Shown one piece after another: positions 1 through 11,261 of a DNA stretch of 64,000 nt. The stretch covers positions 1 to 64,000 of the forward strand of contig NZ_JAHWGU010000020.1 in the NCBI RefSeq assembly GCF_020873875.1. Reading direction: 5' to 3'. Source of the DNA: Actinoplanes sp. DH11 (GTDB lineage Bacteria > Actinomycetota > Actinomycetes > Mycobacteriales > Micromonosporaceae). The first letter of the stretch is position 1. Each line of letters starts with the position of its first letter. Below the pieces are notes generated by a model. The model was not told where the DNA came from. It ran no database searches and was given only the letters and a program-made list of their open reading frames with translations. The position numbers and the translations under genes were made by a program.

Positions 1-33
1 TACGCTGTGGCTCTCGGCCACCGCAAGGTCTGA
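1..33 (+). CDS. Possible C-terminal end of a CDS cut by the window edge
   Basis: Frame 1 reads ten codons (YAVALGHRKV) and then TGA at 31-33. A short GTTGTG-TC-CACAAC inverted repeat follows at once (35-48), as might be found behind a gene. Ten residues are too few to identify a family; this is only a plausible gene end. Confidence 0.25.
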   Translation, partial: YAVALGHRKV

Positions 34-300
34 TGTTGTGTCCACAACGCACAGACGATCATGCGGTGGCCGTCCTCGTTCCCGCGGGATCCGAGGTCAC
101 CTCACGAACGGCGGCTGCCGTACTAGCAGATCAACATGCGCACGGCGGTGGGGAACGCGCCGATTCTCGCCGTGGGCGGCGTGTCGGGCGGCGCCCGGGG
201 CGGGAGGCAGACCGGGTTGACGCGTGGGCGGGGACGGCTGGACGGCGATCGGGTGCGGCGGTCGGGGGCACCCGGTTGGCGCGGAGTTGATCGGTGTTCT
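34..300. other. Intergenic, no convincing gene
   Basis: Short reading frames here have no ribosome site and no recognisable product. The stretch holds a GTTGTG-TC-CACAAC palindrome (35-48), a 13-bp match to the end of the 75-bp palindromic repeat (123-135), and the promoter region of the TPR gene. Confidence 0.5.
123..135. repeat. Solitary end of the 75-bp palindromic repeat
   Basis: CTAGCAGATCAAC matches exactly the last 13 bp of the palindromes at 10283, 11493 and 37129. The rest of the palindrome is absent, so this is either a decayed or truncated copy, or chance. Confidence 0.45.
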
Positions 301-306
301 TAGATT
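301..306 (+). promoter_or_regulatory. -10 element of a leaderless start (TPR gene)
   Basis: TAGATT ends six bases before the GTG at 313, so transcription would begin at or next to the start codon. No Shine-Dalgarno is seen. No good -35 is spaced correctly. Confidence 0.45.
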
Positions 307-312
307 CCGGGT

Positions 313-1098
313 GTGGGCTGGATGCAGAAACTGCGGCAGACAGGCGGCGCGCTCGGGCGGGCCGCGGAGGCGGTCGACGATGCGGCGCGCGCGTTCCGGG
401 GTGGTGACCCGGCGCGGGCGGCCGCGCGCGGTGACGAGGCGGTGCGGGCGTTGCGGGCGCTGACGGCCGAGGGGGTGCGTGCGGCGGAGCCGGTGCTGGT
501 GCGCGCGCTGGGCAGCCAGTCCGCGCATCTGGCCGCGCTGGGCCGGCATCCGGAGGCGCTGCGCCTGGCCGAGGAGGCCGCCGGCTTGGCGTGGGCGGAG
601 CCGGAGCGGGCCCAGCAGCTCGCGACGGCGCTGGTGACGCTGGCGAACCGGCTGGTGGAGGCGGGCCGGTTGACGGAGGCGCTGGAGGCGGAGCGGGACG
701 CGACGGCGATCGTGGGGGCGGTGCCGGAGCCGGTCCTGGCGGGGGCGCTGTCGGATCTGGCGAACGCGCTGGCCGAGGCCGGTGAGCACAGCGACGCCGT
801 GGTGATCAGTGAGCGGGCGCTGGCGATGTGGCGGGAGCTGGCGGAGCGGGACCCGGGGGTCGACCAGCGGCTCGGGCAGTCGCTGAGCGAGCACGCCGAC
901 CGGTTGTCGGAGCTGGGCCGCTGGGCGGACGCGGTGGAGTTCAGTGCGGAGTGTGTGGCGCACCGGCGGCGTACCGCGCAGGAGCGGCTGGCCGGCGCGC
1001 TGCGACGGCACGCCGTCTTCCTGGAGCGGGTGGGCCGGGAACAGGAGGCGCACGCCGCGGCGGACGAGGCGGAACGCGGAAGCCCCGCTTCACGGTGA
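313..1098 (+). CDS. Tetratricopeptide-repeat protein
   Basis: A 261-residue, Ala/Glu/Arg-rich, all-helical protein with about six TPR-like helix pairs, recognisable by the recurring G-R-x-x-E-A-L pattern (for example ALGRHPEALRLAEEA, EAGRLTEALEAERDA, EAGEHSDAVVISERA, ELGRWADAVEFSAE). There is no signal peptide or membrane segment, so it is probably a cytoplasmic protein-binding scaffold; the partner is unknown. GTG at 313 is chosen because TAGATT lies six bases upstream. The last codons and the stop lie in the first copy of a 36-bp tandem repeat, so the C-terminal ERGSPASR is repeat-derived. It converges on acnA. Confidence 0.8.
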   Translation: MGWMQKLRQTGGALGRAAEAVDDAARAFRGGDPARAAARGDEAVRALRALTAEGVRAAEPVLVRALGSQSAHLAALGRHPEALRLAEEAAGLAWAEPERAQQLATALVTLANRLVEAGRLTEALEAERDATAIVGAVPEPVLAGALSDLANALAEAGEHSDAVVISERALAMWRELAERDPGVDQRLGQSLSEHADRLSELGRWADAVEFSAECVAHRRRTAQERLAGALRRHAVFLERVGREQEAHAAADEAERGSPASR

Positions 1099-1194
1099 GA
1101 CGGGGCGGAACGCGGAAGCCCCGCTTCACGGTGAGACGGGGCGGAAGACGGGGCGGAACGCGGAAGCCCCGCCTCACGATGAGACGGGGCTTCC
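1070..1194. repeat. 36-bp tandem repeat spanning the TPR stop codon
   Basis: GGAAGCCCCGC...GAGACGGGG begins at 1078, 1114 and 1162: three copies, the third offset by a 12-bp insertion. The first copy contains the TPR stop (1096-1098). Each copy has GCCCCG and CGGGGC arms and can fold into a hairpin. Confidence 0.85.
1162..1194. terminator. Bidirectional terminator hairpin between TPR gene and acnA
   Basis: Perfect 10-bp arms GGAAGCCCCG (1162-1171) and CGGGGCTTCC (1185-1194) enclose a 13-nt loop that has its own CTCA/TGAG pairing. There is no U-tract, as is usual for high-GC actinobacterial terminators. It lies between two convergent genes. Confidence 0.65.
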
Positions 1195-1222
1195 GGGGAG
1201 CGCGACGCGCCGAGGAACAGGG

Positions 1223-3994
<2,772 letters not shown>

Positions 3995-4031
3995 CGTCAT
4001 CTCCTTCACACCCAGCGACTGGAAGTCAAGT

Positions 4032-4046
4032 CTTTCGCACCGAAAG
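4032..4046. promoter_or_regulatory. Inverted repeat upstream of acnA
   Basis: CTTTCG-CAC-CGAAAG, perfect 6-bp arms, about 40 bp upstream of the acnA start. It could be an operator or part of the mRNA leader. Confidence 0.4.
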
Positions 4047-4058
4047 GGCGACCTTCGG

Positions 4059-4074
4059 GTTAGGTAGGCCTAAC
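4059..4074. promoter_or_regulatory. Candidate DtxR/IdeR-like operator upstream of acnA
   Basis: GTTAGG-TAGG-CCTAAC has perfect arms and resembles a shortened iron box (consensus built on TTAGGTTAG and its complement). It lies 65-80 bp upstream of the aconitase start. Aconitase needs iron, and several actinobacteria tie acn expression to iron; control here is inference. Confidence 0.4.
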
Positions 4075-4212
4075 TCTCGGTTCATGTCTCTGTTAAACCG
4101 TACGTCCGTCTTGCTAGACATCGCAAGGCGGGGTCCGGGGTCGGTTCTCCCGCTCGATCCTCCCAGCGATCGGCGGGTTTGGGGCGGTCGATAGACGGGC
4201 ATACGCGCCCGC

Positions 4213-4602
4213 ATGACCGCACCGGCACCGACGGACGAGCTGACCGACTTCTTCGGGCGCTACGGAACGGCGCTCACGACGGGCGATGTCGCGGCGATCG
4301 CCCGCTGCCACGCGCTGCCCGGGCTGGTCGTGTCGGATTCGTACAGCTTCACGTTCAGTTCGCCGGCGGCGGTGGCGCTCTCCTTCCTGGGTGCCGCCCC
4401 CGCGTACCGGGAGCACCGGATCGTCGCCGCGCACGCCAACCTGCTCGACGTGCAGCGACTCTCCGCGGCGCTGACGCTCGTCGCGGTCGAGTGGGAGTAC
4501 CTGGACGGTGAGGGCGCGGCGGTGCCGGGGGAGCGGTACCGCTACCTGATCCGCTCCGACGCCGACGGCCCGTTGATCACAACGGTGATCGCGACCCGCT
4601 GA
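4213..4602 (+). CDS. SnoaL/NTF2-like protein of unknown function
   Basis: A 129-residue protein with the alpha+beta pattern of the SnoaL/DUF4440 fold: an N-terminal helix (LTDFFGRYGTALTTGDVAAIARCH), a pocket segment and three C-terminal strands ending in VATR-like sequence (LITTVIATR). Such domains often bind or isomerise small hydrophobic ligands, but no catalytic residues can be assigned. The ATG start has no clear Shine-Dalgarno and is likely leaderless (CATACG seven bases upstream). It is 39 bp upstream of the pullulanase on the same strand, without an evident functional link. Confidence 0.7.
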   Translation: MTAPAPTDELTDFFGRYGTALTTGDVAAIARCHALPGLVVSDSYSFTFSSPAAVALSFLGAAPAYREHRIVAAHANLLDVQRLSAALTLVAVEWEYLDGEGAAVPGERYRYLIRSDADGPLITTVIATR

Positions 4603-4629
4603 AGGCGACACGCGCCGGCGAATCGGTGC

Positions 4630-4635
4630 GACCAT
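4630..4635 (+). promoter_or_regulatory. -10-like element of pullulanase gene
   Basis: GACCAT fits the xAnnnT pattern and is separated from the GTG at 4642 by six bases, as in other leaderless starts in this window. Confidence 0.35.
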
Positions 4636-4641
4636 GGTCCG

Positions 4642-7600
4642 GTGACGACGATCGAGATCACTGCGACCGCCCCGCCACAGAGCCGGACTCGTCCGCAATG
4701 GCTCATCGTGCACTATCACCGCCCCGACGGGGACTACGCCGACTGGTCCCTGCACGCCTGGGGCGACGTCGCCGACGCGCTCGTCTACCCCGACGGGGTG
4801 CCGTTCGCCGGCGAGGACGAGCACGGCCGCTTCGCCTGGGTCCGGTTGCCGGCGGATGCCCGGGAGGTCGGCTTCCTGGTCGTGCACCGGCACGGCGCCA
4901 AGGACGTGGAGATCGACCGCTGGGTCGACGTCACGCAGACGTCCGAGATCTGGCTGGAGGCCAACGACCGCCGGGTCGGCAAGCAGGCGCCGTCCGGTGG
5001 CGGCACCCCGGCCCCCGGCGTCGCCGTCGTCCACTACCGGCGACCCGACGGCGACTACGCCGGGTGGGGCCTGCACTGCTGGGAGGGCGTCCCGCGGCAG
5101 GAGCGGACCCGATGGGGTACGCCGCTGCGGCCGTCCCGCTTCGACGCCTGGGGAGCCGTCTTCGAGGTGCCGCTGCACCCGGACGCCGTGGGCCTGCGGT
5201 TCGTCCTGCACCGCGGCGAGGTCAAGGACCTCCCCGACGACCAGCGCCTCGACCTGACCGCCGCCCGCGAGGTGTGGCTGCTCGCCGGGGTGGCCGCGCC
5301 GGTCCGCCCCGACCTCGGCACCCTCGGCCCGGAACTCGACCCGGCCCGGTCCTACGCCGTCTTCGTCGACCGGGGCACCGTCGCGCTGCCCGAGTGGTTC
5401 GCGGCCCGTGCCGTCACGTTCACCCTTGTCGCGTCGGCCGGCGGTGGCCTGAGCCGCACCGGTGACGAGCTCGCCGGCGAGGACCAGGAGCTGTCACTCG
5501 TACCCCGTCCCGGTGGTCTGTTCCAGGCGCAGAGCCGCCGCTTCCCGCACCTGCGCGCCTACCGTGCCTTCGCCGTCCGCGAACTCGGCGACACCGCCCT
5601 CGGTGACCTGCTGCGCGGCCAGCTGCTGGTGGCCGGGCGGGACGCGGACGGCGCGGTCGTGGCGCTGACCGCGGTGCAGCTCGCCGGGGTCCTCGACGAC
5701 CTGTACGCGGACGCCGCCGACGCCGAGCTCGGCCTCACCTTCGACGACGAGGACCGGCCGCAGCTCGCCGTCTGGGCGCCGACCGCCCGTGACCTGCGGC
5801 TGGAACTGTTCCGCGAGCCCGGTGAGGAACCCCGGGTGCTGCCGATGGACCGGGACCCGGTGACCGGGATCTGGTCGCTGACCGGCAGGCGCAAGTGGCT
5901 GGGCCGCTACTACCGGTACCGGGTGGAGGTGTGGCACCCCGCCGCCCAGCGGGTGGTGACGACGAGCGTGACCGACCCGTACTCGGTGTCGCTCGCCACC
6001 GACTCCACCCACAGTCAGCTGGTCGACCTCGCCGACCCGGAACTCTGCCCGCCCGGCTGGGACGCCCTGGTCAAGCCGCCCGCTGTCGCACCCGCCCGGA
6101 TGCAGATCACCGAGGTGTCGGTCCGGGACTTCTCGATCGCCGACGCGTCGGTGCCGGCCGAGGAGCGCGGCACCTACCTGGCGTTCACCCGGTCCGGCTC
6201 GGACGGCATGCGCCACCTGCGGTCCCTGTCCGACGCCGGGCTGACGCACGTGCACCTGCTGCCCGTCAACGACTTCGCCTCGATCCCGGACCGGCGCGCC
6301 GACCAGGCGGTGCCGGCGTGCGACCTGGCGTCGTTCCCGCCGGACTCCCCGGAGCAGCAGAGAGCCGTCGCGGAGATCGCCGACCGGGACGGCTACAACT
6401 GGGGGTACGACCCGTGGCACTGGACGGCGCCGGAGGGCGGTTACGCCACCGACCCGGCCGGCTCCGCGCGGATCCGGGAGCTGCGCGCGGCGGTGGCCGC
6501 CCTGAACGCGGCCGGGCTGCGGGTGGTCCTCGACGTCGTCTACAACCACACCATGGGCGACGGCCTCGACCGGTTCAGCGTCCTCGACCGGATCGTCCCC
6601 GGCTACTACCACCGGCTGCTCGCGGACGGCAGCACCGCCGAGTCCACCTGCTGCCCGAACACCGCGACCGAGCACATGATGATGAGCAAACTGGTCATCG
6701 ACTCGCTCGTCACCTGGGCCCGGGAGTACCGGATCGACGGCTTCCGCTTCGACCTGATGGGCCATCACCCGCGCGCCAACATCCTGGAGGCGCGGATCGC
6801 CCTGGACCGGCTCGGCGACGACGGGCGCGACATCTGCCTCTACGGCGAGGGGTGGAACTTCGGCGAGGTGGCGTACGACGCCCGGTTCGCCCAGGCCACC
6901 CAGGTCAACATGGCCGGCACCGGGGTGGGCACGTTCAACGACCGGCTGCGCGACGCCGTCCGCGGTGGCGGCTCGTTCGGCGACGACCCCGGGGTGCGGG
7001 GCTTCGCCACCGGACTCGGCTCGGGTATCCCGCTGTGGCTGCACGACCGGATCAAGGTGGGCCTGTCCGGCGCGCTCGCGACCTACCGCTTCGTCAACCA
7101 CGACGGGGTCGAGCGCAGCGGCGCGCAGATCGACTACAACGGCTCACCCAGCGGGTACGCGCACGACCCGGGCGAGGCGATCAACTACGTCGACGCCCAC
7201 GACAACGAGATCCTGTACGACGCGATGGCGTTCAAGCTGCCGGTCGGCACACCGCCGGTCGACCGTGCCCGGATGCAGGTGCTGGCGCTGGCGGTGGTGG
7301 TGCTGAGTCAGGGCGCCGGGTTCGTGGCGCTGGGCACCGAGCGGCTGCGGTCCAAGTCGCTGGATCGGAACTCGTACAACTCCGGCGACTGGTTCAACCA
7401 GATCCGGTGGGATCCGGCGCTCGGCAACGGCTTCGGCGCCGGACTGCCGCCCTGGGAAGACAACGGCGACAAATGGGATTTCTCGCGGCCGTTGCTGTCC
7501 GTGCCGCACCTGATCCCGCCCGCGGACGTGATGGACCTGGCCGCCGAGCGCTACCGCGAACTGCTCCGGATCCGGCAGTCGTCACCCGTCTTCGGGCTGC

Positions 7601-7902
7601 CCACCGCGGACGAGGTGCAGCGGCGCCTGACCTTCCCGCTGGGCGGCCCCGACGAGACGCCCGGCGTGATCGTGATGTGCCTGGACGCGACCGGCCTGGA
7701 CCCGCACGTGCGTTCCGTCGTGGTCGTCTTCAACGCCACCGAGACCGCGACCGAGCAGCGGGTCCCCGGCCTGCCGCCGCTGCACCCGCACCCCGAGCTG
7801 ACCGGGTCGGTGGATCCGGTGCTGCGGACCGCCACCGCCGACGGCGGCACCCTGGTCGTGCCGGCCCGGTCGGTCGCCGTCTTCGTCAGCGACCTTCCCT
7901 GA
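4642..7902 (+). CDS. pulA: Pullulanase-type alpha-1,6-glucosidase with two CBM41 modules
   Basis: Hydrolyses alpha-1,6 branch linkages of glycogen, pullulan or limit dextrins. Of 1086 residues, about 20-115 and 127-220 are tandem CBM41 modules (both with VHY-x-RPDGDYA and a W-x-LH core), followed by an N-terminal pullulanase domain, a CBM48-like domain (about 360-450), the GH13 barrel (about 480-950) and a C-terminal beta domain. Visible GH13 motifs are YNWGYDP (585-591), DVVYNHT, GFRFDLMGHH with nucleophile D704, GEGW with acid/base E736, and AHDNE with D854. There is no signal peptide, so unlike many CBM41 pullulanases it appears intracellular and probably acts on glycogen. Likely leaderless. 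Confidence 0.93.
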   Translation: MTTIEITATAPPQSRTRPQWLIVHYHRPDGDYADWSLHAWGDVADALVYPDGVPFAGEDEHGRFAWVRLPADAREVGFLVVHRHGAKDVEIDRWVDVTQTSEIWLEANDRRVGKQAPSGGGTPAPGVAVVHYRRPDGDYAGWGLHCWEGVPRQERTRWGTPLRPSRFDAWGAVFEVPLHPDAVGLRFVLHRGEVKDLPDDQRLDLTAAREVWLLAGVAAPVRPDLGTLGPELDPARSYAVFVDRGTVALPEWFAARAVTFTLVASAGGGLSRTGDELAGEDQELSLVPRPGGLFQAQSRRFPHLRAYRAFAVRELGDTALGDLLRGQLLVAGRDADGAVVALTAVQLAGVLDDLYADAADAELGLTFDDEDRPQLAVWAPTARDLRLELFREPGEEPRVLPMDRDPVTGIWSLTGRRKWLGRYYRYRVEVWHPAAQRVVTTSVTDPYSVSLATDSTHSQLVDLADPELCPPGWDALVKPPAVAPARMQITEVSVRDFSIADASVPAEERGTYLAFTRSGSDGMRHLRSLSDAGLTHVHLLPVNDFASIPDRRADQAVPACDLASFPPDSPEQQRAVAEIADRDGYNWGYDPWHWTAPEGGYATDPAGSARIRELRAAVAALNAAGLRVVLDVVYNHTMGDGLDRFSVLDRIVPGYYHRLLADGSTAESTCCPNTATEHMMMSKLVIDSLVTWAREYRIDGFRFDLMGHHPRANILEARIALDRLGDDGRDICLYGEGWNFGEVAYDARFAQATQVNMAGTGVGTFNDRLRDAVRGGGSFGDDPGVRGFATGLGSGIPLWLHDRIKVGLSGALATYRFVNHDGVERSGAQIDYNGSPSGYAHDPGEAINYVDAHDNEILYDAMAFKLPVGTPPVDRARMQVLALAVVVLSQGAGFVALGTERLRSKSLDRNSYNSGDWFNQIRWDPALGNGFGAGLPPWEDNGDKWDFSRPLLSVPHLIPPADVMDLAAERYRELLRIRQSSPVFGLPTADEVQRRLTFPLGGPDETPGVIVMCLDATGLDPHVRSVVVVFNATETATEQRVPGLPPLHPHPELTGSVDPVLRTATADGGTLVVPARSVAVFVSDLP

Positions 7903-7998
7903 CGCTCCGCGCCCGCCGCGCCGGTGGGTGGCGGCGATGGGTTAGATTGCGGCCGCGACGGCGTACCGACGGTCGGTGGCCGCGGAGCGGAGGTCGTG

Positions 7999-8502
7999 GT
8001 GCGGCTCGAGCGTGCCCTGTGCGCGTTGGTCCTGGTGGGTCTGGCCGGCGGATGCACGTCCGAACCGGAGAAGCCCGCGTTCACGGATCCGGCGCAGTCC
8101 TCGTCCGCGGCGCCGGTCACCAGTGGGCCGCCGTGGACCGAACCCGCCTCTTACTCCTACCTGCTTACCCGCGGCTGCGACCCGGCCGCCCCGCTGGGCA
8201 GTTACCAGGTCACGGTCTCCGGTGGCGCCGTGACGGCGGCCGAGCGGACCGGTGCGCCGTCGGGGGCGCCGGCGGCGTCGGCCGAAGTGGACCTCGGCCC
8301 GGTCACCGGTCAGGAGGGCGAGGAGATCGAGGTGCCGACCCTCGGCGAACTCGTCGCGATGGCCGCGACCGCCAGCGAGGACGGCGCCGAGGTGGCGACG
8401 GAGTTCGACGCCACCGACGGGCATCCGGTCAAGGTGACGATCAACGTCACGGACACGGCCGACGGCGCCGAGTGCTGGATCGTCTCCGGTTACCTGGCCT
8501 GA
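7999..8502 (+). CDS. Lipoprotein, DUF6174-like
   Basis: A 167-residue secreted lipoprotein. The signal peptide MRLERALCALVLVGLAGGC ends in lipobox LAGGC (lipidated C19), followed by an acidic Ser/Pro linker. The mature domain (YSYLLTRGCDP...GSYQVTVSGGAVTAAE) resembles DUF6174, with paired Cys residues near each end that may form a disulfide. GTG at 7999 is chosen over longer starts because GGAGG (7989-7993) is five bases upstream. It may be transcribed with the pullulanase gene or alone. A strong terminator separates it from convergent pepP. Function unknown. Confidence 0.75.
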   Translation: MRLERALCALVLVGLAGGCTSEPEKPAFTDPAQSSSAAPVTSGPPWTEPASYSYLLTRGCDPAAPLGSYQVTVSGGAVTAAERTGAPSGAPAASAEVDLGPVTGQEGEEIEVPTLGELVAMAATASEDGAEVATEFDATDGHPVKVTINVTDTADGAECWIVSGYLA

Positions 8503-8509
8503 CAGCCCA

Positions 8510-8534
8510 GGGTCCGGCCCGCGGGGCCGGACCC
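8510..8534. terminator. Bidirectional terminator
   Basis: Perfect 11-bp stem GGGTCCGGCCC / GGGCCGGACCC with a GCG loop, placed between the convergent stops of the lipoprotein gene and pepP. Confidence 0.8.
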
Positions 8535-8542
8535 CGCGCCGA

Positions 8543-9994
8543 TCAGCCCGGCAGCCGCGGCCCGGCCTCGCGCTGCGCCGCCAGCCACGTCTCCACCTCG
8601 GCGGACGTGCGCGGCAGCCCGTCCGACAGGTTCCGGCAGCCGTCCGCCGTGACGACCACGTCGTCCTCGATGCGGACACCGACGCCGCGCAGCTCGGCGG
8701 GGACGAGGTCGTCCTCGGGCTGGAAGTAGAGGCCGGGCTCGACCGTCAGCACGTACCCCTCCTTCAGCTCTCCGTCGCGGTAGTTCTGCCCGCGCGCGTT
8801 CGAACAGTCGTGGACGTCGATGCCGAGCATGTGGCCGAAGCCGTGCAGCGTCCACCGGCGGTAGACGGTGCTGTTCTCGCTCATCGCCTCGTCCACGCTC
8901 ACCGGCAGCAGGCCCAGGTCGTGCAGGCCCTCGGCGAGCACGTGCATGCACGTGCGGTGGATGTCCTTGAACTTCACGCCGGGCCGGATCGCGTCCATGC
9001 CGGCCTGCTGCGACGCGTGCACGATGTCGTAGACCTGGCGCTGCAGCGGGGTGAACGTGCCGTTCACCGGCACGGTCCGGGTCACGTCGGCGGTGTAGAG
9101 GTTGTCGCCCTCCACACCCATGTCCATCAGCAGCAGCTCACCGGGCGTGGTGACACCGGTGTTGCGCACCCAGTGCAGGATCGTCGCGTGCGGCCCGGAA
9201 CCGACGATCGAGCTGTAACCCACGTCGTTGCCGTCGTGCCGCGCCCGCAGCCCGAAGACGCCCTCCAGCAGCCGCTCCTTGACGGACCGGTCCGCCGGCA
9301 GCACCCGTGCCACGTCCTCGAAGCCGCGGACTGTGGCGTCGATCGCCGCCTGCAGCTGGGCGATCTCCCACTCGTCCTTGACCAGCTTCATCTCGGAGAT
9401 CACCCAGGCCAGCTCGCGTTCGCGCGGCGCACTGCGGTCGGGCTCGTAGGCGAGCACCGCCCGGTCCACGTTCACGTCGAAGCCGCGGAGCACCCGGGTC
9501 CGCCCCGGCGCCGAACCGGCCAACACCGGGCCGAGCGCGCCCAGCGAGGCGGTCTCCAGGCCCAGCTCGGCCGACTTCTCGCCGAGGGTGTGGGTGCGGC
9601 CGATCCAAAGCTCACCGTTGCGGTCCCGGAAGAACCGGTCGGTCTCCTTGGAGTTGCGTTCCCGGGTGAACAGGACCGCGTCATGCCCGGCACCGGTCGG
9701 CAGCAGCACCAGCACACTGTCCGGGTCACGGTCACCGGTCAGGTAGAAGAAGTCGCTGCCCGGCCGGAACGGGTAGTCGGTGTCGTTGGCCCGCACCTTT
9801 TCGTTGCCGCTGGGGATGATGAGAGTCTCGCCCGGGAACGCCTCGGAGAGCACCGCGCGCCGTTTCGCGTAGTTCGGCACCTCGGGCAGCGGCGTCACCG
9901 CAAGCGGATCCTCCCGCCAGCCACTGCGCATGAACTGCAGAAACGCCTCCGGAAAGTCCGGGTCGTGCGACTCCGTCTTGGCTTGCTCGGCCAT
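8543..9994 (-). CDS. pepP: Xaa-Pro aminopeptidase (aminopeptidase P, M24B)
   Basis: Removes N-terminal residues preceding proline; cytoplasmic and Mn-dependent by family. The 483-residue protein has an N-terminal creatinase-like domain (to about residue 175) and a pita-bread catalytic domain. Metal ligands are visible in order: the two Asp of LLLMDMGVEGDNLYTADVT, His of LHGFGHMLGIDVHD, Glu of VLTVEPGLYF and Glu of GVGVRIEDDVVV. ATG at 9994 is chosen because GGAGG lies nine bases upstream; the longer open frame beyond it is Arg/Ala-rich and unlike the family. Monocistronic. Confidence 0.93.
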   Translation of the reverse strand: MAEQAKTESHDPDFPEAFLQFMRSGWREDPLAVTPLPEVPNYAKRRAVLSEAFPGETLIIPSGNEKVRANDTDYPFRPGSDFFYLTGDRDPDSVLVLLPTGAGHDAVLFTRERNSKETDRFFRDRNGELWIGRTHTLGEKSAELGLETASLGALGPVLAGSAPGRTRVLRGFDVNVDRAVLAYEPDRSAPRERELAWVISEMKLVKDEWEIAQLQAAIDATVRGFEDVARVLPADRSVKERLLEGVFGLRARHDGNDVGYSSIVGSGPHATILHWVRNTGVTTPGELLLMDMGVEGDNLYTADVTRTVPVNGTFTPLQRQVYDIVHASQQAGMDAIRPGVKFKDIHRTCMHVLAEGLHDLGLLPVSVDEAMSENSTVYRRWTLHGFGHMLGIDVHDCSNARGQNYRDGELKEGYVLTVEPGLYFQPEDDLVPAELRGVGVRIEDDVVVTADGCRNLSDGLPRTSAEVETWLAAQREAGPRLPG

Positions 9995-10282
9995 CAGGGA
10001 AAGCCTCCGTTCTCGCTGGCTCGACGGTACAACCCCAGCGGTGGGCGCGGCAGGCGCGGTTGGTGCTTCCCCGAGATGTACGAGCAATCGCGTCCTCGCG
10101 GCCGTCGGAGGGAACCGGCAGTCCCGCCCCCAATGGCATGGCGGCACCCGGCGAGCCGCCCGCGGCGCGGCCTTTCTCACCCTCGGCCGTGCTTGCGCTC
10201 TCGGCCGTGCTTGCGCCCGCGCCCTCGGCACGGCCTGCGCATGACCGGCGGCGACCTACTGCGGTGCGCCGGCGCGGCCGTT

Positions 10283-10357
10283 GTTGATCTGCTAGCGCTA
10301 CGAAATCGCTGTCTTGACCCCTTGATCACAGCGATTTCGTAGCGCTAGCAGATCAAC
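10283..10357. repeat. 75-bp palindromic repeat, copy A (inverted orientation)
   Basis: Perfect 30-bp arms (10283-10312 and 10328-10357, GTTGATCTGCTAGCGCTACG...) around a 15-nt loop. The same element occurs at 11493-11567 and 37129-37203. Here the conserved flank (TTCTGG...GTCGAGA) is on the right and reversed, so this copy lies opposite to the other two. Confidence 0.93.
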
Positions 10358-10481
10358 TTCTCGACTCCGGCGCCACCGGGACCAGAACGCGAGGGGCAGG
10401 GGTTGACGGGGACCGCGTCGCAGGCGCCGGCACCTTGGCTCGGCCTCCCCGACTGGGACGATCAAAGAGGTGCGGGTGGGA

Positions 10482-10499
10482 CGGGGCCGGTCGGCCCCG
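10482..10499 (-). terminator. Terminator hairpin downstream of sodC
   Basis: CGGGGCCG-GT-CGGCCCCG, perfect 8-bp stem, 23 bp after the sodC stop. No U-tract. Confidence 0.55.
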
Positions 10500-10521
10500 C
10501 CCCGCCGGAACGGCAGCCGGG

Positions 10522-11169
10522 TCAGCCGCGGCCGGGGCTGCTCGCGTACGCCGGGATCGGATCCCGCGTGAGGCACGCCAGCCGTGCCCCCGCCGTGCCG
10601 GCTTCGCCGTGCTCGGTGTTCGTGTGCTGCGCGTGCAGCACCAGCGACCACGGCGGCCGCTGCGGGTCGAGCCGCCAGCTCTGCACACTCGTCGTGGTGC
10701 CGGACCCGTCCGCACCGGCCACGAAGTCCAGCCAGATCTCGTTCTTCGGGTTCGCGTACGCCGGATCCACCGACGGCTTCCCCGGCCTGGCCGCCGGGTC
10801 CACCCGGTGCTGGTAGTGCGGTCCCGCCTCGGCCGGGTCCGCTGTGCACGGATTGGCGTGCAGGTGCGCACCGTAGGCCCGGCCCGGCACCAGCCCACCG
10901 GCTGTCACCCGCACCCGTACCCCGTTGCCGCTGTCCGTGACGGCGACCTCGGCAGTGGCGCCGGCCGGCACAGCGGCAGTGTCGTACGTGACGGCTGTGG
11001 CACCCTCACTCCATCCGCGGAACGTCCCCGAACTGATCGGCGCGGGCACCAGCGCCGGCGCGGTGTCCGGAACCGCGGCCGTGCTCGGCCCACCGGCCGG
11101 AACCGCCATCGCACTGCTGCACGCACCCAGCACCAGCGGTGCCGCCAGAATCGCAACTCGTAGCTTCAT
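10522..11169 (-). CDS. sodC: Cu/Zn superoxide dismutase family lipoprotein
   Basis: Extracytoplasmic Cu/Zn-SOD-type protein of 215 residues that would detoxify superoxide at the cell surface. The signal peptide ends in lipobox LVLGAC (lipidated C17), followed by a Pro/Ala linker. The beta-barrel domain shows H102-L-H104 in GAHLHANPC, H118 and H121 in GPHYQH, EIWLDF, and H179 in LVLHAQHTNTEHGEAGTAGARLAC; the two Cys match the conserved disulfide. The usual DGRS-type zinc loop is atypical here, so activity should not be assumed. Transcribed alone, between two palindromic repeats. Confidence 0.85.
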   Translation of the reverse strand: MKLRVAILAAPLVLGACSSAMAVPAGGPSTAAVPDTAPALVPAPISSGTFRGWSEGATAVTYDTAAVPAGATAEVAVTDSGNGVRVRVTAGGLVPGRAYGAHLHANPCTADPAEAGPHYQHRVDPAARPGKPSVDPAYANPKNEIWLDFVAGADGSGTTTSVQSWRLDPQRPPWSLVLHAQHTNTEHGEAGTAGARLACLTRDPIPAYASSPGRG

Positions 11170-11261
11170 CCCCGAATTGTCCCAAAATCACCCATATAAC
11201 TGCCCAGCTCATCCCTGTAAGTCCGAAATGCGCCGTCGACACCTGGCCGCGTTGCAGTCTC

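Larger units (their letters stand above)
9995..10521. other. Intergenic region with repeats, no gene
   Basis: Between the pepP start and the sodC stop. It holds an 18-bp direct repeat CTCGGCCGTGCTTGCG (about 10182 and 10200), the 75-bp palindrome (10283-10357), about 35 bp of its conserved flank on the right, and a terminator hairpin near sodC. No supported ORF. Confidence 0.6.

Noticed and set aside
10298..10849. Frames that read through the palindromic repeats (also at 11491-11886, 11508-11846 and 37144-37539)
   Set aside because: They share a similar end peptide on either strand because the palindrome is symmetric; the rest is low-complexity repeat sequence.
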